Positions 44,691 through 56,883 of a DNA stretch of 64,000 nt are shown one piece after another (positions within the stretch are counted from its first letter, which is position 1; each line of letters begins with the position of its first letter). A program made the position numbers and the translations under genes. The DNA lies in NCBI GenBank assembly GCA_036346375.1, contig CM070515.1, forward strand, positions 7,090,423 through 7,154,422. Direction: 5' to 3'. The stretch is from Guadua angustifolia (taxonomy: Eukaryota; Streptophyta; Magnoliopsida; Poales; Poaceae). The notes beneath the pieces were generated by a model. The model was not told where the DNA came from and did no database searches. It worked only from the letters and a program-made list of their open reading frames with translations.

Positions 44691-45454
44691 ATTATGCACA
44701 AGATTCGGAAGGAGGAGAAGCTTTCTCCTTGTGAGTTATTCTTATGATTTTTATTGTGCTTCTATGGTTAGCGTGACCTGGAGAACATTGTCCACGGAAA
44801 TCAGATGGTTTGTCCGGATTCTTAATTTGATCAGTTGGCTGTTAATAAAGAAGACTAGGGATCAATCTCCAACCACTTTGTTTGTGAAATGAGGATGAAA
44901 TATAGGTTTTTGATGATCTGACTTTTTTATCGGACTTCTGTGGCAAGGGAGCCTTTGTTGATTTATCACTTGACTCATTTTTTAATCAGTAGTTTTTATG
45001 AGATCCTTTGTTTTTGTCAGTTCATTCATCTGGCAGCTTGGGAAGGATACTGATGGCTTTTGTTTGGAACATTTGCAAACAGTCAGATTCAAGGATATTC
45101 TTGTAAGCTGATCACTGAAAACTTTCCCTTTCATTGAACTATATGAACAAGTTTGCATCATGCTATTCTATAGACAATTCCATGTGCTTATATAATACTA
45201 AACAACTCGTATGCAATCTGAATTTTTCCTTTAACAAGCCACGAATATGCTTGTGCTCTATAAAACACATAAAAACACATTCCAATGCAAAATTTGTTAT
45301 AAATGGTCAAAAAGTTCTGCCATGCTCCATTTCTATGTAGATGATTACTATATGTGCAAACCATATGACCATATCCGGGTGTTCTTTTTTAGGGCAAGTA
45401 TGAATCATTTGACAGAATTTTGTTGCACATAGCAGAAATTGGTGGTTAACCAAA
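44691..45454. other. 3' flank of the PORR pseudogene, no gene seen
   Basis: AT-rich; likely former 3' UTR followed by spacer. Short ORFs only. Confidence 0.4.
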
Positions 45455-46666
45455 TGTGATACTAGGGCATCATAGACTATTGTTCTGCAAAATAGTAAAG
45501 GACTTAACAGGTGTTGATAGTTGGATCACTCAAATTCTAGACAATAAAATTATGTTAAATATTTCCAGTTGGCTTGCATACATGATTAATGACGAATACT
45601 CATACCAGGGGGTACCCCACAGCACAGTATACATCTATTTCAAGATCGTTTCTCTCTCCGTCAGCACGGACATGGCGGCAAGATTGGCAAATGGCGCAGA
45701 GTCCCGGAGAGGTATTACCAAAGTCTCCGCCCTCACGGATGGGATTATCACCGAATATTGGTGGAACACCAAATGGGCTGCCTTGGGCCCGGCTCGCCAA
45801 AGGCCCCGATTGTGCCACGAAGGATCCTCGGCCTCGCCTAAGCCCAGGCGCCAGGCGCTCGACTGCCTCAGCTCGGGCGCCCCGCATGCCCCGACAGCCT
45901 CAGTTCGACCATGCAGTCAGCGCCTCCCATGAGCCCTGACAGCCACTGGGTCGGGCACCCTGCAGACTCGACTTGACCTTAGGTCGGGCCCCGGCAAGCT
46001 TCGACCTTAATGACGTCGCCACGCCGACGGTCGACCCTAAGTCGGGTCACCCGCCTGAAGTGGACACGACGGCAATATCAAGGAAGGTGACCCTCTTTCT
46101 AAGGTGGCGAGGAGCCGCCTTAGTCAAGCGACTGGCCCTTCACCCCGTCATGCATGCACAGTGGAGAGCCGCGCTTTCCGTCCGAGGCAGCAGTACAGCA
46201 GCACAAGAACGACGCCAAGACTGACAGCGCTAAGAGAGAGCGCGCCTCTTCCCGACGGAACGCCGCTTGCTGTGGTTCACCAACCAGTGCGGATGGACAG
46301 AGCATGACAGTCCACCAGACCAAGACGGGACTCTCAAGGGCGTAGCATACCCTACTTTTTTCCTTTCCAAACTCCGTGTAACTCGCTCCCGCCTATATAA
46401 AGGCGGGCAGGACCTCGAGGGGATCGACGATCGGATCAACACACACGCACTTTGAGCTCGGTTCGATTCCTCTAACGCCACAAGCACACAACACTCACCC
46501 ATTCCACTCGGACAAGGCGCATAGGCCAGCCCATCGCCTCGCTTGTAACACCGTGTAATCTCCATCGCATCCCGAGTAATACAAAACCACCACCACTTAA
46601 TCGGACGTAGGGATATTCGCCCAAACCAAAGATACATCTTGGACTCTCTCTAGATGGGGTATCACA
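45455..46666 (+). mobile_element. Probable solo LTR, about 1.2 kb
   Basis: Termini TGTGATAC and GTATCACA are exact inverted repeats. Inside, a GC-rich U3-like part is followed by CTATATAAAGGCGGGCAGG (TATA at 46395), a leader-like stretch, and CGAGTAATACAAAACC near 46573. This is the promoter and polyadenylation layout of a plant Ty3-type LTR. A 5-bp target duplication was not seen and the true left edge could be further right. The ORFs inside (45456-46637) are not recognised proteins. Confidence 0.5.
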
Positions 46667-48240
46667 CATTTTCATTTCTCAAATGGTTTGTGAATGTAAT
46701 GGTTGCACTTTCTGCCCTCAGAGGCTCAAGATCACAGACTTTTGTGGCTTCATCTGGGGCGATGCAAAAAGCCTTATGCTTGCAACTTGCAAGTTCCTGA
46801 ACTCAACTTGGAAAATAGCTTGGTTTGAGTGAAAACATGCTGACATCAAGCTTAATTTGAGCTTATTTCAGATTTCGATAGATCGGTTTGGCTACGGTTC
46901 AGTGTGCATATTTTGAATGTGAACTTAAGCTTTGCCATCAGTCTTGCTTCATTACTTGCTTCCCTGTGGACATCATAGATGATACTCCCCTCAATCACAC
47001 CTATGCTTGCCCAAAGCCTCCACCAGTTATGTGTCATAACACTGGATTCGAGTACTACCATTTACTCTGAAGGATATGAGTTCACCTCTTTCTGAAAGCT
47101 TCATCCTATGTCTAGTGTGTAACCTATTTGTTGAAAGGAGGAAGGCGGTTACCCCACACTTACCTGCAGGGTATAATCACAAGTAAAATCAAAAGTGAAC
47201 TAATTAAATGTTTTATTTGGTTCATCAATATGTTGAAAGAGGTTGTATGTTATCTTAAGTTGTTTGAGGAACCGGGCATTTAAAAGCCAATCGCGTTGCT
47301 TAAGGCCTTAAGGGAGTCTAAACTCTTGAATAGTTGAATGGCACAAACTATTACAGCTGGTCTTTACAGTTGATCATCTTCCCTTCATCTATTCTCTCGT
47401 ACTTTGCAAATGTCTTGAATATTTGAATGAACATTCAGTCAAAGAATGACAACAAGAATGTAGTTTGCTTTTTCTTTCGTTCTTTTCAACCAAACCAGGG
47501 CACTTAAAGTTGCTCAAATAAAATAAAAAAAGTGAATTTAGATTTTTATTTAGCAGAATTTTTCTCAAGGTCCAGAGGGTGACTGACTTATTTTTAACAT
47601 TGTGTTACCTCTACATCCCCCGTGTAAATCAGAAGTTCCCTTTTATTCTCATATTACCTTTAGTGAGTGCATCAGCGGCATTACCATTGAAAGCATCTTG
47701 CTCTTTTGATGGTTCTGTTTTTCATAATCAACTTAACCCTTTTACTGGCTTGTACTAAGTACAATATTCTCCAGAGTGTAGATAATCAGTTCTTTTCATA
47801 AATAGCTACCTTTCAGTCTGCTTATCTAATACTAATATGTTGCTCATCCATCTCTTTTGATATCTTCGCATCCATAATTCTTCAGTGTCCCCACACTATT
47901 CATGTGATGTGTCTTTCCTATTATCATTGATAATGAAAGAAGCTAGATCTAATCTTATTGAGTTGTTTAGCAATTAACACTTTAACCATTTCTTAGTACA
48001 CCTCATCTGCATGTTCTCCCCAGATGTTAAGTTATTGTTAGTACATTATGCATTAACTAATGTCTTCCCCCCTAAGTTGGTTGGAGTTTTCAGTACCAAA
48101 GGATGTCTGCTTTAAGAGTTACAACCTAATAAATGTGCTCGGCAACTATTGATAAACAAGAATGGTGTACGTGGTGGTGAGACTTTCAGCTCTGATGGTC
48201 CAGCAATAAACAGTTCTGAACTTTTAATTGATTGTTTTGT
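46667..48240. other. Intergenic, no gene seen
   Basis: AT-rich; no recognisable coding sequence on either strand. Confidence 0.35.
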
Positions 48241-48430
48241 CAATTTTTTGGTGTTGGTGGTTGTTAGAAGTTTGATTAATGTGTTCCTATAGATGCACAG
48301 TCCGATGCATATATAACTGATGAAGTATGCAATTTTTTTGGTGTTGGTGGTTGTTAGAACTTTGATTAATGTGGTGTTCATATAGATGCACAGTCCGATG
48401 CATATATAGCTGGTCAGGTAGGCAACTCAT
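48240..48430 (+). repeat. Tandem duplication of about 97 bp
   Basis: AATTTTTTGGTGTTGGTGGT through CAGTCCGATGCATATATA occurs at about 48242-48338 and again at 48339-48430, with a few changes. Confidence 0.75.
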
Positions 48431-48735
48431 TTCAAATGGAAAGGAGATTTCACATATTTGATCAAGCATTTCTAACAAGAGTGAATAAATCTACTGCTGA
48501 TTTTTTTTTTGTATGCCTTTTCTGTTTGAAAACTGTTGAAGGTTTGACCCTCAATAATTTATTTTGTATTTATCATTGTCTTTCATCAATCGTCATCTGG
48601 AGCAAATAGGGTAAACAGTAGAATGGTGCATGAATTTTCATTACTCAAGTGGATGAGCCATTGCTTTCACTCAAGATGCGGCCCAGTTTTTTTTGCATCG
48701 ATGACTAGGCCAACTCTATCTTCCTTTACTTTCTA

Positions 48736-49099
48736 GGGGACATATCCAGTGCAATCACCGTGCAATCCAACTAAGAAAAGTTTCAAAAAATTCTGAAAAA
48801 AATCGTGGATGTACATCTCATCTTACTCCATCTACATATAAAATTTCATGATCAAATTCGTCCTGTGCTTGAAGTTACAAAAAAGACAAATTTGGGGTGC
48901 ATTTGAACTATTCAAGTTTGTCTGAAATTTGTCTTTTTTATTACTCTTAACATAGGACGAATTTGATCATGAAATTTTATATGTAGATGGAGTAAGATGA
49001 GATGTACATCCACGATTTTTTTCAGATTTTTTTGAAACTTTTCTTAGTTGGATTGCACGATGATTGCACCAAAGTGCTGATTGCACTGGATATGTCCCC
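48736..49099. mobile_element. Mutator-type hairpin MITE, 364 bp
   Basis: The ends are GGGGACATATCCAGTGCAAT and its reverse complement at the right. The interior matches the SPL intron MITE at 16732-17113 almost base for base. A perfect 9-bp target duplication TACTTTCTA flanks it (48727-48735, 49100-49108). The outermost 10-20 bp differ from the SPL copy. Confidence 0.9.
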
Positions 49100-49109
49100 T
49101 ACTTTCTAT

Positions 49110-49557
49110 TCACCATCTGCTAGCTTAGCTTTATCTTGACATGCTTGGCAGTGGTATCATGAGAGTTTGCTTGCACGTTCCAAATTACAACTATCTGACT
49201 CTTCTCAGAAGCTTGGTGCTGCCATCTGATTGCTGACTCCTGAATCTGATTGACTTAAATGGCATGTGATCGTGTCCTTCCAAACTTCCAGTTTGAACAA
49301 TCGTCACAAATAATGTGTGGACACTGGAAGGAATGAAATCTGGCACTGTGGCACATGCCATAGAAGTGTTTGACCTGAGTGATGTACTGTGATTGGTGGA
49401 AGATGAACTTTAAGCTGACAATTAATTGGGAAACGTCACAAGCAATGGGGTCAAAAAATGGTTTTAGAATTTTATCTCTGTTGAAGATGGTGATTGTGTA
49501 CTTAGGTACTTCAACTGCAGCATGCCATGATAGATGCTACATTGTCTAGTTCTCAGA
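49110..49557. other. Intergenic
   Basis: No gene recognised. Confidence 0.35.
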
Positions 49558-51030
49558 ATATATATATATATCAAAAGGACATCACGAGATGTCCCAGTTT
49601 CATTTAAAAAACTGGAAAAACAAACATTCAGAGTCTCATCATTTCAAAACCACACCCAGGCCAACAGCCATAACCGGCCTAATACCACCACTCACCCAAC
49701 TCATGCCATAACCATCAAGTTTCTGATTACTCCAACTAAACTTAACAGCAAAACACAAAGAGCTAAAAGCTAGCAGCAACTCCAGAGAACACAGAAAACT
49801 TCTTTTCCGGTGAACGAGATGTAGGTTTCCATCCAGACTCCAATGCAATCGCCAAAAACATGTCACCCCCTCACAGAAAAACGATCTTCCACCAATACTT
49901 CTGCTGTCAAAACTCCAAAGCCAACGGCGCACGTAAATTGAAGTCCAAATAGTGACAGAACCGCGCTATTTTGGCATTCATCTCCCCTGCAAACAAAGGG
50001 CTCCACTTCTTTAGCAGTAAAAGCATCTTTCTCCACACGTTTTTGGCATTTAACCAATCCTGAAAGCGAAAAATCATGTTATTTCTAAACAACCAAATAC
50101 TCCAAAGAGCACTCGCACAAATCGAGTTAAGAGCACTATTTGTATCATTACTCAGCCAGAAATGAGCAATTGAATCAAAATTAAAACCAATGTCTAAATC
50201 GAAGTAAATCGAAACGAGTCTCCAAACACTATGAGCCACAACACAACCAAAGAAAATATGAGTAACCGATTCATCCTCATTACAGCAATAGCAGGCACGA
50301 CCTTTATCAACGCCTCTCTTCCTCAGATTATCTTTAGTCATGAGCTTGTTATGAGACAACAACCAGAGGAAAACACGAACCCTAGGAGGAACAATCAACT
50401 TCCAAACAGTAGGAATAAAACCGAGTAACCCCCAAATTAATTATAGCATAGAGAGATTTTACCGAGTAAACACCATCGCTAGTATATTGCCAAACCAAAG
50501 AATCATCCTCATCGAAAGAGTAATACTATTAGCCACTTGGTGAGCTCGAACCATCTAATCATCAAATTTTCCGAAAAAGACCTTCTAAAAGTACATTTCA
50601 CATTAGTCCCATCCCAAACATCTGCAATAGAAACACCTTTTTCATTGACTAGAACATAAAGATCCGAGAATTGAATAGCTAGGCAAGAAACACCAAACCA
50701 TATGTCTTCTCAGAACCGAACTTTTTTACCATTACCTACCACCCATCTGTAGCCAAACTTGGTGGCCTGCACCGCCCACAGGACACTTTTCCAAAAAACA
50801 GAAGCATAATCAGTATGACAAGCAAAGATATTGGGGGTATCAAATTTATATTTAAATTTAAGCAAATCCACCCACTGCTTATCTTCATTAGCATATAGCC
50901 TTTTAACCCAGGAAACTAGCAGACACAAATTAAGATTTCTAATATTAGGAATACCCAGCCCACCAAACTCCTTATTCATACAAACTAAATGCCAATTAGC
51001 AAGATAGTCAAACTACATTTTCTGTACGTC
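49558..51030 (-). mobile_element. LINE (non-LTR retrotransposon) ORF2 3' fragment
   Basis: The minus-strand ORF 50979-50710 reads NKEFGGLGIPNIRNLNLCLL, then WVKRLYANEDKQWVDLL, typical of the end of the LINE reverse-transcriptase region. The ORF 50398-49907 holds the zinc-binding RVT domain: PPRVRVFLWLLSHNKLMTKD, CYCCNEDESVTHIFFGC, VWRL and WSIWLFRNNMIF. Stops and a frame change separate the two. The 5' part (endonuclease and the catalytic RT motifs) is missing. A TATATATATATA tract lies at the 3' end (49557-49570). Target duplication not identified. Confidence 0.85.
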
Positions 51031-51288
51031 ACCGCAGACTGAATTACGATTGATGTTGACCAATGCACTTGTCTCTGAAAATAGATCTTACACTGTCAGT
51101 AGAAATTTGCTGGTTGGAATTTAGTGGATCCATTATTATCTGTTTTGCAACTCATTGAGGTCATTTATGTACAAAATTCCGAGCTTTTATTTCTGTTTTA
51201 GTTTAGTCATTTTACTGAATCAATTTTGACCTACATATATGTCTATAATTTGTAAACTCCTTTTTTGATGTAAGAAAAGGAAAATTTC

Positions 51289-52080
51289 ACTGTTGTATAG
51301 CCCTAAAAATAGTTTTTTTTAGAATTAGCCTCCCTTGGTTTTTTTTTAAATTTAGCCCCTGGCCTGCAAAAACTACGCACTGGGAATGCGAAATTTAGGT
51401 TTGCAGCAGATGAGGTGCGTTGCAATGTCTTCAATGTGACACTTAGCTTTGCAACGTTCTTACTCAGCGAAATACAAAAAATTAAAAAAATGCAATGCAG
51501 CGAAGCCAAATCGCGAAATGCAAAAAAAAAACATGCAGTGGTATGGAAGCACTGTATGCTACAGTCCCACCGCATGGACTGTAGCATTTTTTTTCCCCTC
51601 TAGGTGGAGGCTAGTTTTGGAAAAAAATATATTAATTTTTATTAGGTCTTATAAGTAAATTATAATAGAAAAAAATCATACGGCGTTTAGTTCTAAAAAA
51701 ATAATTCTGCAGTAGTTCTAAAAAAATCGGTCAGCGACTAATTCTGAAAAAAATAATTCTGCAGTAGTTCTAAAAAAATCGGTCGGCAACTAGTTTTGAA
51801 AATCGCACGTCCTATGGCATGCAGCTTTTTTTTTTTTTTTTTGGTATTTTGTGGTTTGGCTTCATTGCACTGCATTTTTATTTTATTTTTTGTATCTTGC
51901 TGAGTGGGAGCGCTGTAATACCAGATGTCGTGTCGATGGCATTGCAGCGCTCCCCATCCGCTGCAAACCTAAATTTTGCGCTCTCCGTGCGTGGTTTTTG
52001 CTGGCCTGAAAGCTAAATTTACCAAAAAAAAAATCTGAGGGAGGCTAATTTTAGAATTTTTTTTTATGGGCTACAACAGT
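51289..52080. mobile_element. Fold-back (long inverted repeat) element, about 790 bp
   Basis: The left arm 51289-51440 (ACTGTTGTATAGCCC, TTAGAATTAGCCTCCCT, GCGAAATTTAGGTTTGCAGC) and the right arm 51925-52080 are inverted copies. The centre has a direct repeat of AATTCTGCAGTAGTTCTAAA (51703 and 51750). Probably a Mutator-like or fold-back non-autonomous element. No clean target duplication (GAAAATTTC against AATTTTTTA). Confidence 0.65.
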
Positions 52081-52552
52081 AATTTTTTAAGAAAACTGCA
52101 AGTCTGTAAATTTTTTAATTAAAAAATTTGTGTTATGCAACTATAGTTAACTTTTAACTGCAGCAAGTTCTGTTCAGGACATCCTTGTCACTGTTCCTTT
52201 CTTGATGGACAATTGAAGTTTAGCGATTTGCTAAGCGAAACTCGTTTGGTGGCACGGAACTTGTGAACTGTTGCAGTACATGGAATAATTTTAATTGCTA
52301 CTGCATTATAGTACATGATTTCCTTTTGAGTCCCATAACTCAGAATTGAAAGACCCATTCCATGGAACAAGAGATCCTCATAATTGAGAAAATAAGCACA
52401 TATTTATATTGTCCAATCTGCAGATCATACGTGGACAAACATGCTCAGAAATTGGAACATACCAAGATAATATTAACCGCAAACATATAACAAGTATACG
52501 GTTGAAGGGAAGCCATAAGTTAGCATGCATGCATGCGTATATATGTATACAT

Positions 52553-53665
52553 CTAGTGCGAGTTCACCTTGGAACACTTCTCCCTGATCTCCCCTTGGCC
52601 GGCGGTGAGCACCTCGATGCGGCTAAGCTTCACCATCGCGGCAGCGAAGCTGGTGGCCCACGCCTCTGGCGCCCTGGCGTATAACTGAACGAGCCCGGAC
52701 GTCTCGGAGCTCTGGAGCAGCGTCTGGTCGGAGGCGAACACGACGTTGTGCGCCAGCACGTTCTTGTAGTACTGGTTGTCCATCCGGAAAGGCGTGGCAA
52801 CGTCCAGCTGCACCATGGTCGGATCAAACTGCGCCGCCGTAGCCGGCGGGCACTTTGCCTTGAGGTACGCCGCGTAGGAGGCCGGGATCTCCGGGTCGGT
52901 GCCGTACGCGCCGCCGTTGCGGTACTTGTAGAGGCGATTGGTGAAGGACGAGCAGTGCGACGTGCCGATGGTGTGCGCGCCCGACAGCGTCACCATGTCG
53001 GCCATGGTCAGCCCTTTGGCAGCGAAGTTCTCGATGAGCTGGTCGGCGTCGAAGTCCGGGTGCGGCACGTTGGAAAGTACGTCCGCCTCGCGGGAGACGC
53101 GGCCGTCGCGGCGGCCGGTGGGCATGGGGAAGTCGAGGCCGCCGGCGAGGTAGGTGCCGTCGCGCGCGGCGAGCGCGAGCACGTCTGCACAGGAGACAGT
53201 ACGCGGGCACTGCCTCTCGAGCTCCTCCTTGGCATCGTCGATGACGTCGAAGCCGTCCAGCTTGGGTTGTTGGCCAGCGACTCCCTCTCCGCCTTGTTCC
53301 CCGGCGTCGAGTCCAGCAGCACCGACGCGTCACAACCCTGTGTCGCGCGCATACGCGCATGCAACAAAACGTTACAACTACTGCTCTTATTTAAGCTACA
53401 AATTGACGTGCACGTACACAAGCTAGCTAGGTACGTAACGTACCCTGACGAAGCAGTCGTGGAAGAAGAGGCGGATGATGTCGGCGGGGGTGCCGGGGTC
53501 CTTGTCGAAGGCCTTGGTGACGGCGTCGCGGACGATCTTCTCCGCCTGCGGGCACGAGTGCATGTAGTAACCCACCGACAGGCCGCCGGCCGACGCATGA
53601 GCGACGACGGACGACGCGGCCAGCATCGTCGTTGCCAGAGACAGGAGGTAGGAGAAGAAGCCCAT
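52553..53665 (-). pseudogene. Class III peroxidase with a one-base frameshift
   Basis: Secreted haem peroxidase family oxidising phenolics with H2O2 in wall and stress reactions. Exon 1 (53665-53444): signal peptide MGFFSYLLSLATTMLAASSV, then YYMHSCPQAEKIVRDAV and distal catalytic IIRLFFHDCFVR. Exon 2 (53337-52553): [25 protein letters not shown], then a frame change to [35 protein letters not shown], proximal-haem [14 protein letters not shown] and a C-terminal [13 protein letters not shown]. At 53264-53266 (CCC before AAG, minus reading) one base is missing, and exon 2 is 785 nt, one short of a multiple of three. With that base the protein would be about 335 aa and complete in all eight cysteines and both histidines. 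Either a very recent pseudogene or a sequencing error. Minus-strand TATAAATA at 53704-53711. Confidence 0.85.
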
Positions 53666-53669
53666 CGTG

Positions 53670-55160
53670 GCGAGCGCGCATACGTCCACGGCTACATATG
53701 CTGTATTTATATGCAGGATTGTGTGCGTGCATGCGTGTGCGAGCCAAATTCGATCAGTCAATTGAGACTATGCTGTCACGTAACTGCCTAAGAGGTTGAC
53801 GGGGAGGTAGAGCCTGCACTGGCATGGTGTGCTGACTGCTGACATGGATCCATCAGGGCAGGGGAGTGGCGGATGGAAGCGTGAAGTTTATGCATTACTT
53901 TTTGCGAAAACCATAGCTCCGACTATCTTAGTGGGTAAATAGAAAAAGAAGCTGACACACCCCCTGTGAGAGAGCACCAAATTAAGTTGCAAACAACATG
54001 AGTTTCCCTATGTTCAGTGACGGATCTAGACCCAAATATTAGGGGGTGCTCACTCGTCTACGGTCTACTGTGCCGTCGTCCCCTCTGGCCTTGGCCGGCC
54101 GTGCGCCCTTCTGCTTTGCTCTTACCTGTCCACCATTATGCTCGTTAGGGATAGGGTGTGCCCTAACACCCTTTGCCCCTGTTGGGTTCACTACTGTGCG
54201 ATCAGAAACTAAAATATAAGAACCTGCGTTCAGAAGACCTAAAATATATGATCTGTCAATTTTTATTTCGCACGTCTTTCCCAAAACAAAATTCAGCCGA
54301 ACTTTTGACCGTTAGATTAGTGTCCAACCAACCAGATCTCTTCCCACACTCGTATACATATATCCCTGTCTCCTCCCACAGCCAATTGGCGGTAGACCGC
54401 AACGTGAGGCACGACTGCACGAGCGACCCGCACGGTCGGCTATTCTTGTACGGCGCCGTGAGACCCAGCGGCGGTGCGCCGCCGTCTCCTCCCACGTGTC
54501 ACTTCCTCCTCATCGATCGCTGCCGCCGTGTCCTGTGGCGCCATCGACGTCCTTGGCGCGGAGACAGAGGGAAAAAAAATGAATGTGTGTTGAAGCAAAG
54601 CTAGGTGGGACATTTAGCTTTCGGAGGAACCGACGGTGCCGACGAGCCGGCCTCGGCGGACCGTGGTTCGTGCCGCTCGCCGGCGCATGCGCAGTTAGCT
54701 TTGCCAGAGACAGAGGATCGATGGAGATGGACGACGTCGAACAAATTAATCTTCAAACACGTCTATAAAGAAGAAACATAACCCTAAAATTCATGCAAGA
54801 ATTGAACTAGAAGCCTCCAAGCCGATCAAAGTATGCAGTACTAGACTACTATATATCTGCTGTTCATGCAAGAAATGAGGAAGGCACGCATTCGATGCAT
54901 GGGGTAGCCGTCGGTTGACGCACGACCTCGTGTGTGCTCATGGCGCGCGGTAGCTACTGCATGGCACATAGTTGATTACGCTTATGGATTCATTTCGCTT
55001 TCGTATTAAAACATGAAGATATGCACGGTCTCCATCGCTATCGCATCGCACCTTCTAAATTGAGCCAGTTGGTTACCGATAGTTGTCATACGTCTGTTCA
55101 TAAGCACATGCGTCTGCCGGAAGGAACAAGTTCGACGACAGTGGCTTAATTACTTACTAG
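53670..55160. other. Intergenic with peroxidase promoter; no further gene established
   Basis: The promoter of the 53.6-kb peroxidase lies at the left. GC-rich patches at 54050-54180 and 54400-54720 give ORFs (for example 54173-54604, arginine/proline rich) without recognised domains. The CAGTGACGGATCTAGAC motif at 54015 resembles common grass repeat edges. Confidence 0.35.
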
Positions 55161-56880
55161 TAAGTGCAGTGCATTACACCACATTGTATAGTCAAATTTT
55201 GGGTCGATTGTCGGTTTCAGATAAGGCACTCATCAAGCTTACACATCCCCGAGTTTGGCAAAAAGATTTGGAAAGGAAGTTTCCCCACAGAGAGTGCAGG
55301 TGGAAGAAAAAGAAGTCGTACGTCTTTAAATTACTGAACATTTGTCACGACACGAATAACGAATTTAATTTTAAAACAAGCATGGGTGGATTCAGAAAAG
55401 AAAACATAGGATGCGTCGTATATATCACCGATAGAGAGTCATTGGGCTTATACTGCAGAGTGCACACTGGCCTATACATTATCGGTCATGTTAAGGTAAA
55501 ATGAAATTGGACACAATGTCCTGTGCACCCTGATGGGCGTTGGCTCTACATGGAACCTCCAACGCGCGCAAAACGATCTAGCGGCGATGGAAAAAATGAC
55601 TAGAACGTGTTAGAATTGAGACATTAGTGCTAGACCCATTCATTCCTAAAAAAATCAAAGGGATTTGTTAGCACTAAAATTTAGCGAGACATAACCGGGC
55701 TAAAAATAAAATTAGATATTTCTGGCCAATATCGATTCAAAAAAAGGGAAAAGTAAAGTTGGGGATGGAATTGTAACCGGTATCAATTCAAAAATAGATT
55801 TTTTATCTGTACAGAGGCCGATATAAATTATGGTTGGCAACGCATCGGAGATGGATACGATCGGCCTATACACTATAAATGGCGACCTGAAAATCTAACA
55901 ATCAATCAAACAACTCGCATCTACTTTTTGTTTATTTTCCTCTTGACTAGAAGTAATGTGTTTTTTATCAATAAAGTTGTGCATCATCGATTATTTATTA
56001 TCTTCGAATACGCCAGTTACCTAGGTTTGGTTTTTTCTCCGTTCTTATTGCGCATCGTCTTTTTGGGAAAATCTATCTTTATCAAATCATCTAATCAGTC
56101 TTCACAAGCCATTTAGATTTACCGTCACTTGCAGTTTAATCAGCTTTCAAAACTATTTGGATTTTTTGCCTATTGCAGTGCCAAATCGGCTCTGAGCATT
56201 ATTTCAATCTATCTTACCGATTGCAGTATCAAATCGGCTGATACATCTCAAACCTCTTGAATTCAGCATTCATGTGTGTTTAAGCCGATCAACCCATCAT
56301 CATATTTTTCAGAGTCAACAGGATTCTACACCGCTACTGGGTGCGCCACAGTCTTCCCATGACCGCGCTTACTTCCCAACCTCCACCTCGCTCCCTCTGC
56401 CATCACGTCTTGCCACCATCTTCTTCATCTGCACCGATTATCGCAAGCACTCCCTCCCCCGTCTCCTCCATCTCCAAGGCTCTTCCATAGCTGTCGCCGC
56501 CGCCACTCTGCTGAGTTCTGTCAACCCACCCCTTCTTTGTCACTGCCGCATCGACTGATCATCCAACATAAAATTCCTCACGCTGCTATGTTGTGCCGCC
56601 CGCTGCTACCCATGCGTATTCGTGTAGGAAACATGTGACTTACGATCGTTCCTAAAACATTAACTCTAACTTTTATTTGTTAAATCATACATTACGCCTT
56701 TTAATTCTGTTTGAATACGATTTCCAACTTGTTCATTAAATAGTCACGAAGTCTATCCCTTTAAGGTAGGTACAATAAGACCATCTCAATTTACTATTAG
56801 CATGAACACATTAATTTATTCTATGTAAAAGAGTGAGAAGAAAGAATAAAATAAGAACCAGCTCTTATTTAGCGACCACC
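55160..56880. other. Intergenic, one unrecognised ORF
   Basis: The ORF 55169-55504 (111 aa, Lys/Arg rich, middle part RKFPHRECRWKKKKSYVFKL) has no homologue I recognise. 55640-56280 contains CCGATT-type motifs as in LTR debris, and 56330-56560 a GC-rich patch. Confidence 0.3.
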
Positions 56881-56883
56881 ATC

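Noticed and set aside
45456..46637. Several 60-158 aa ORFs
   Set aside because: Lie inside a probable solo LTR and match no retroelement protein.
52748..53791. 347-aa plus-strand ORF over the peroxidase
   Set aside because: Shadow of the minus-strand peroxidase; composition rich in Val, Arg and Glu with no domain.
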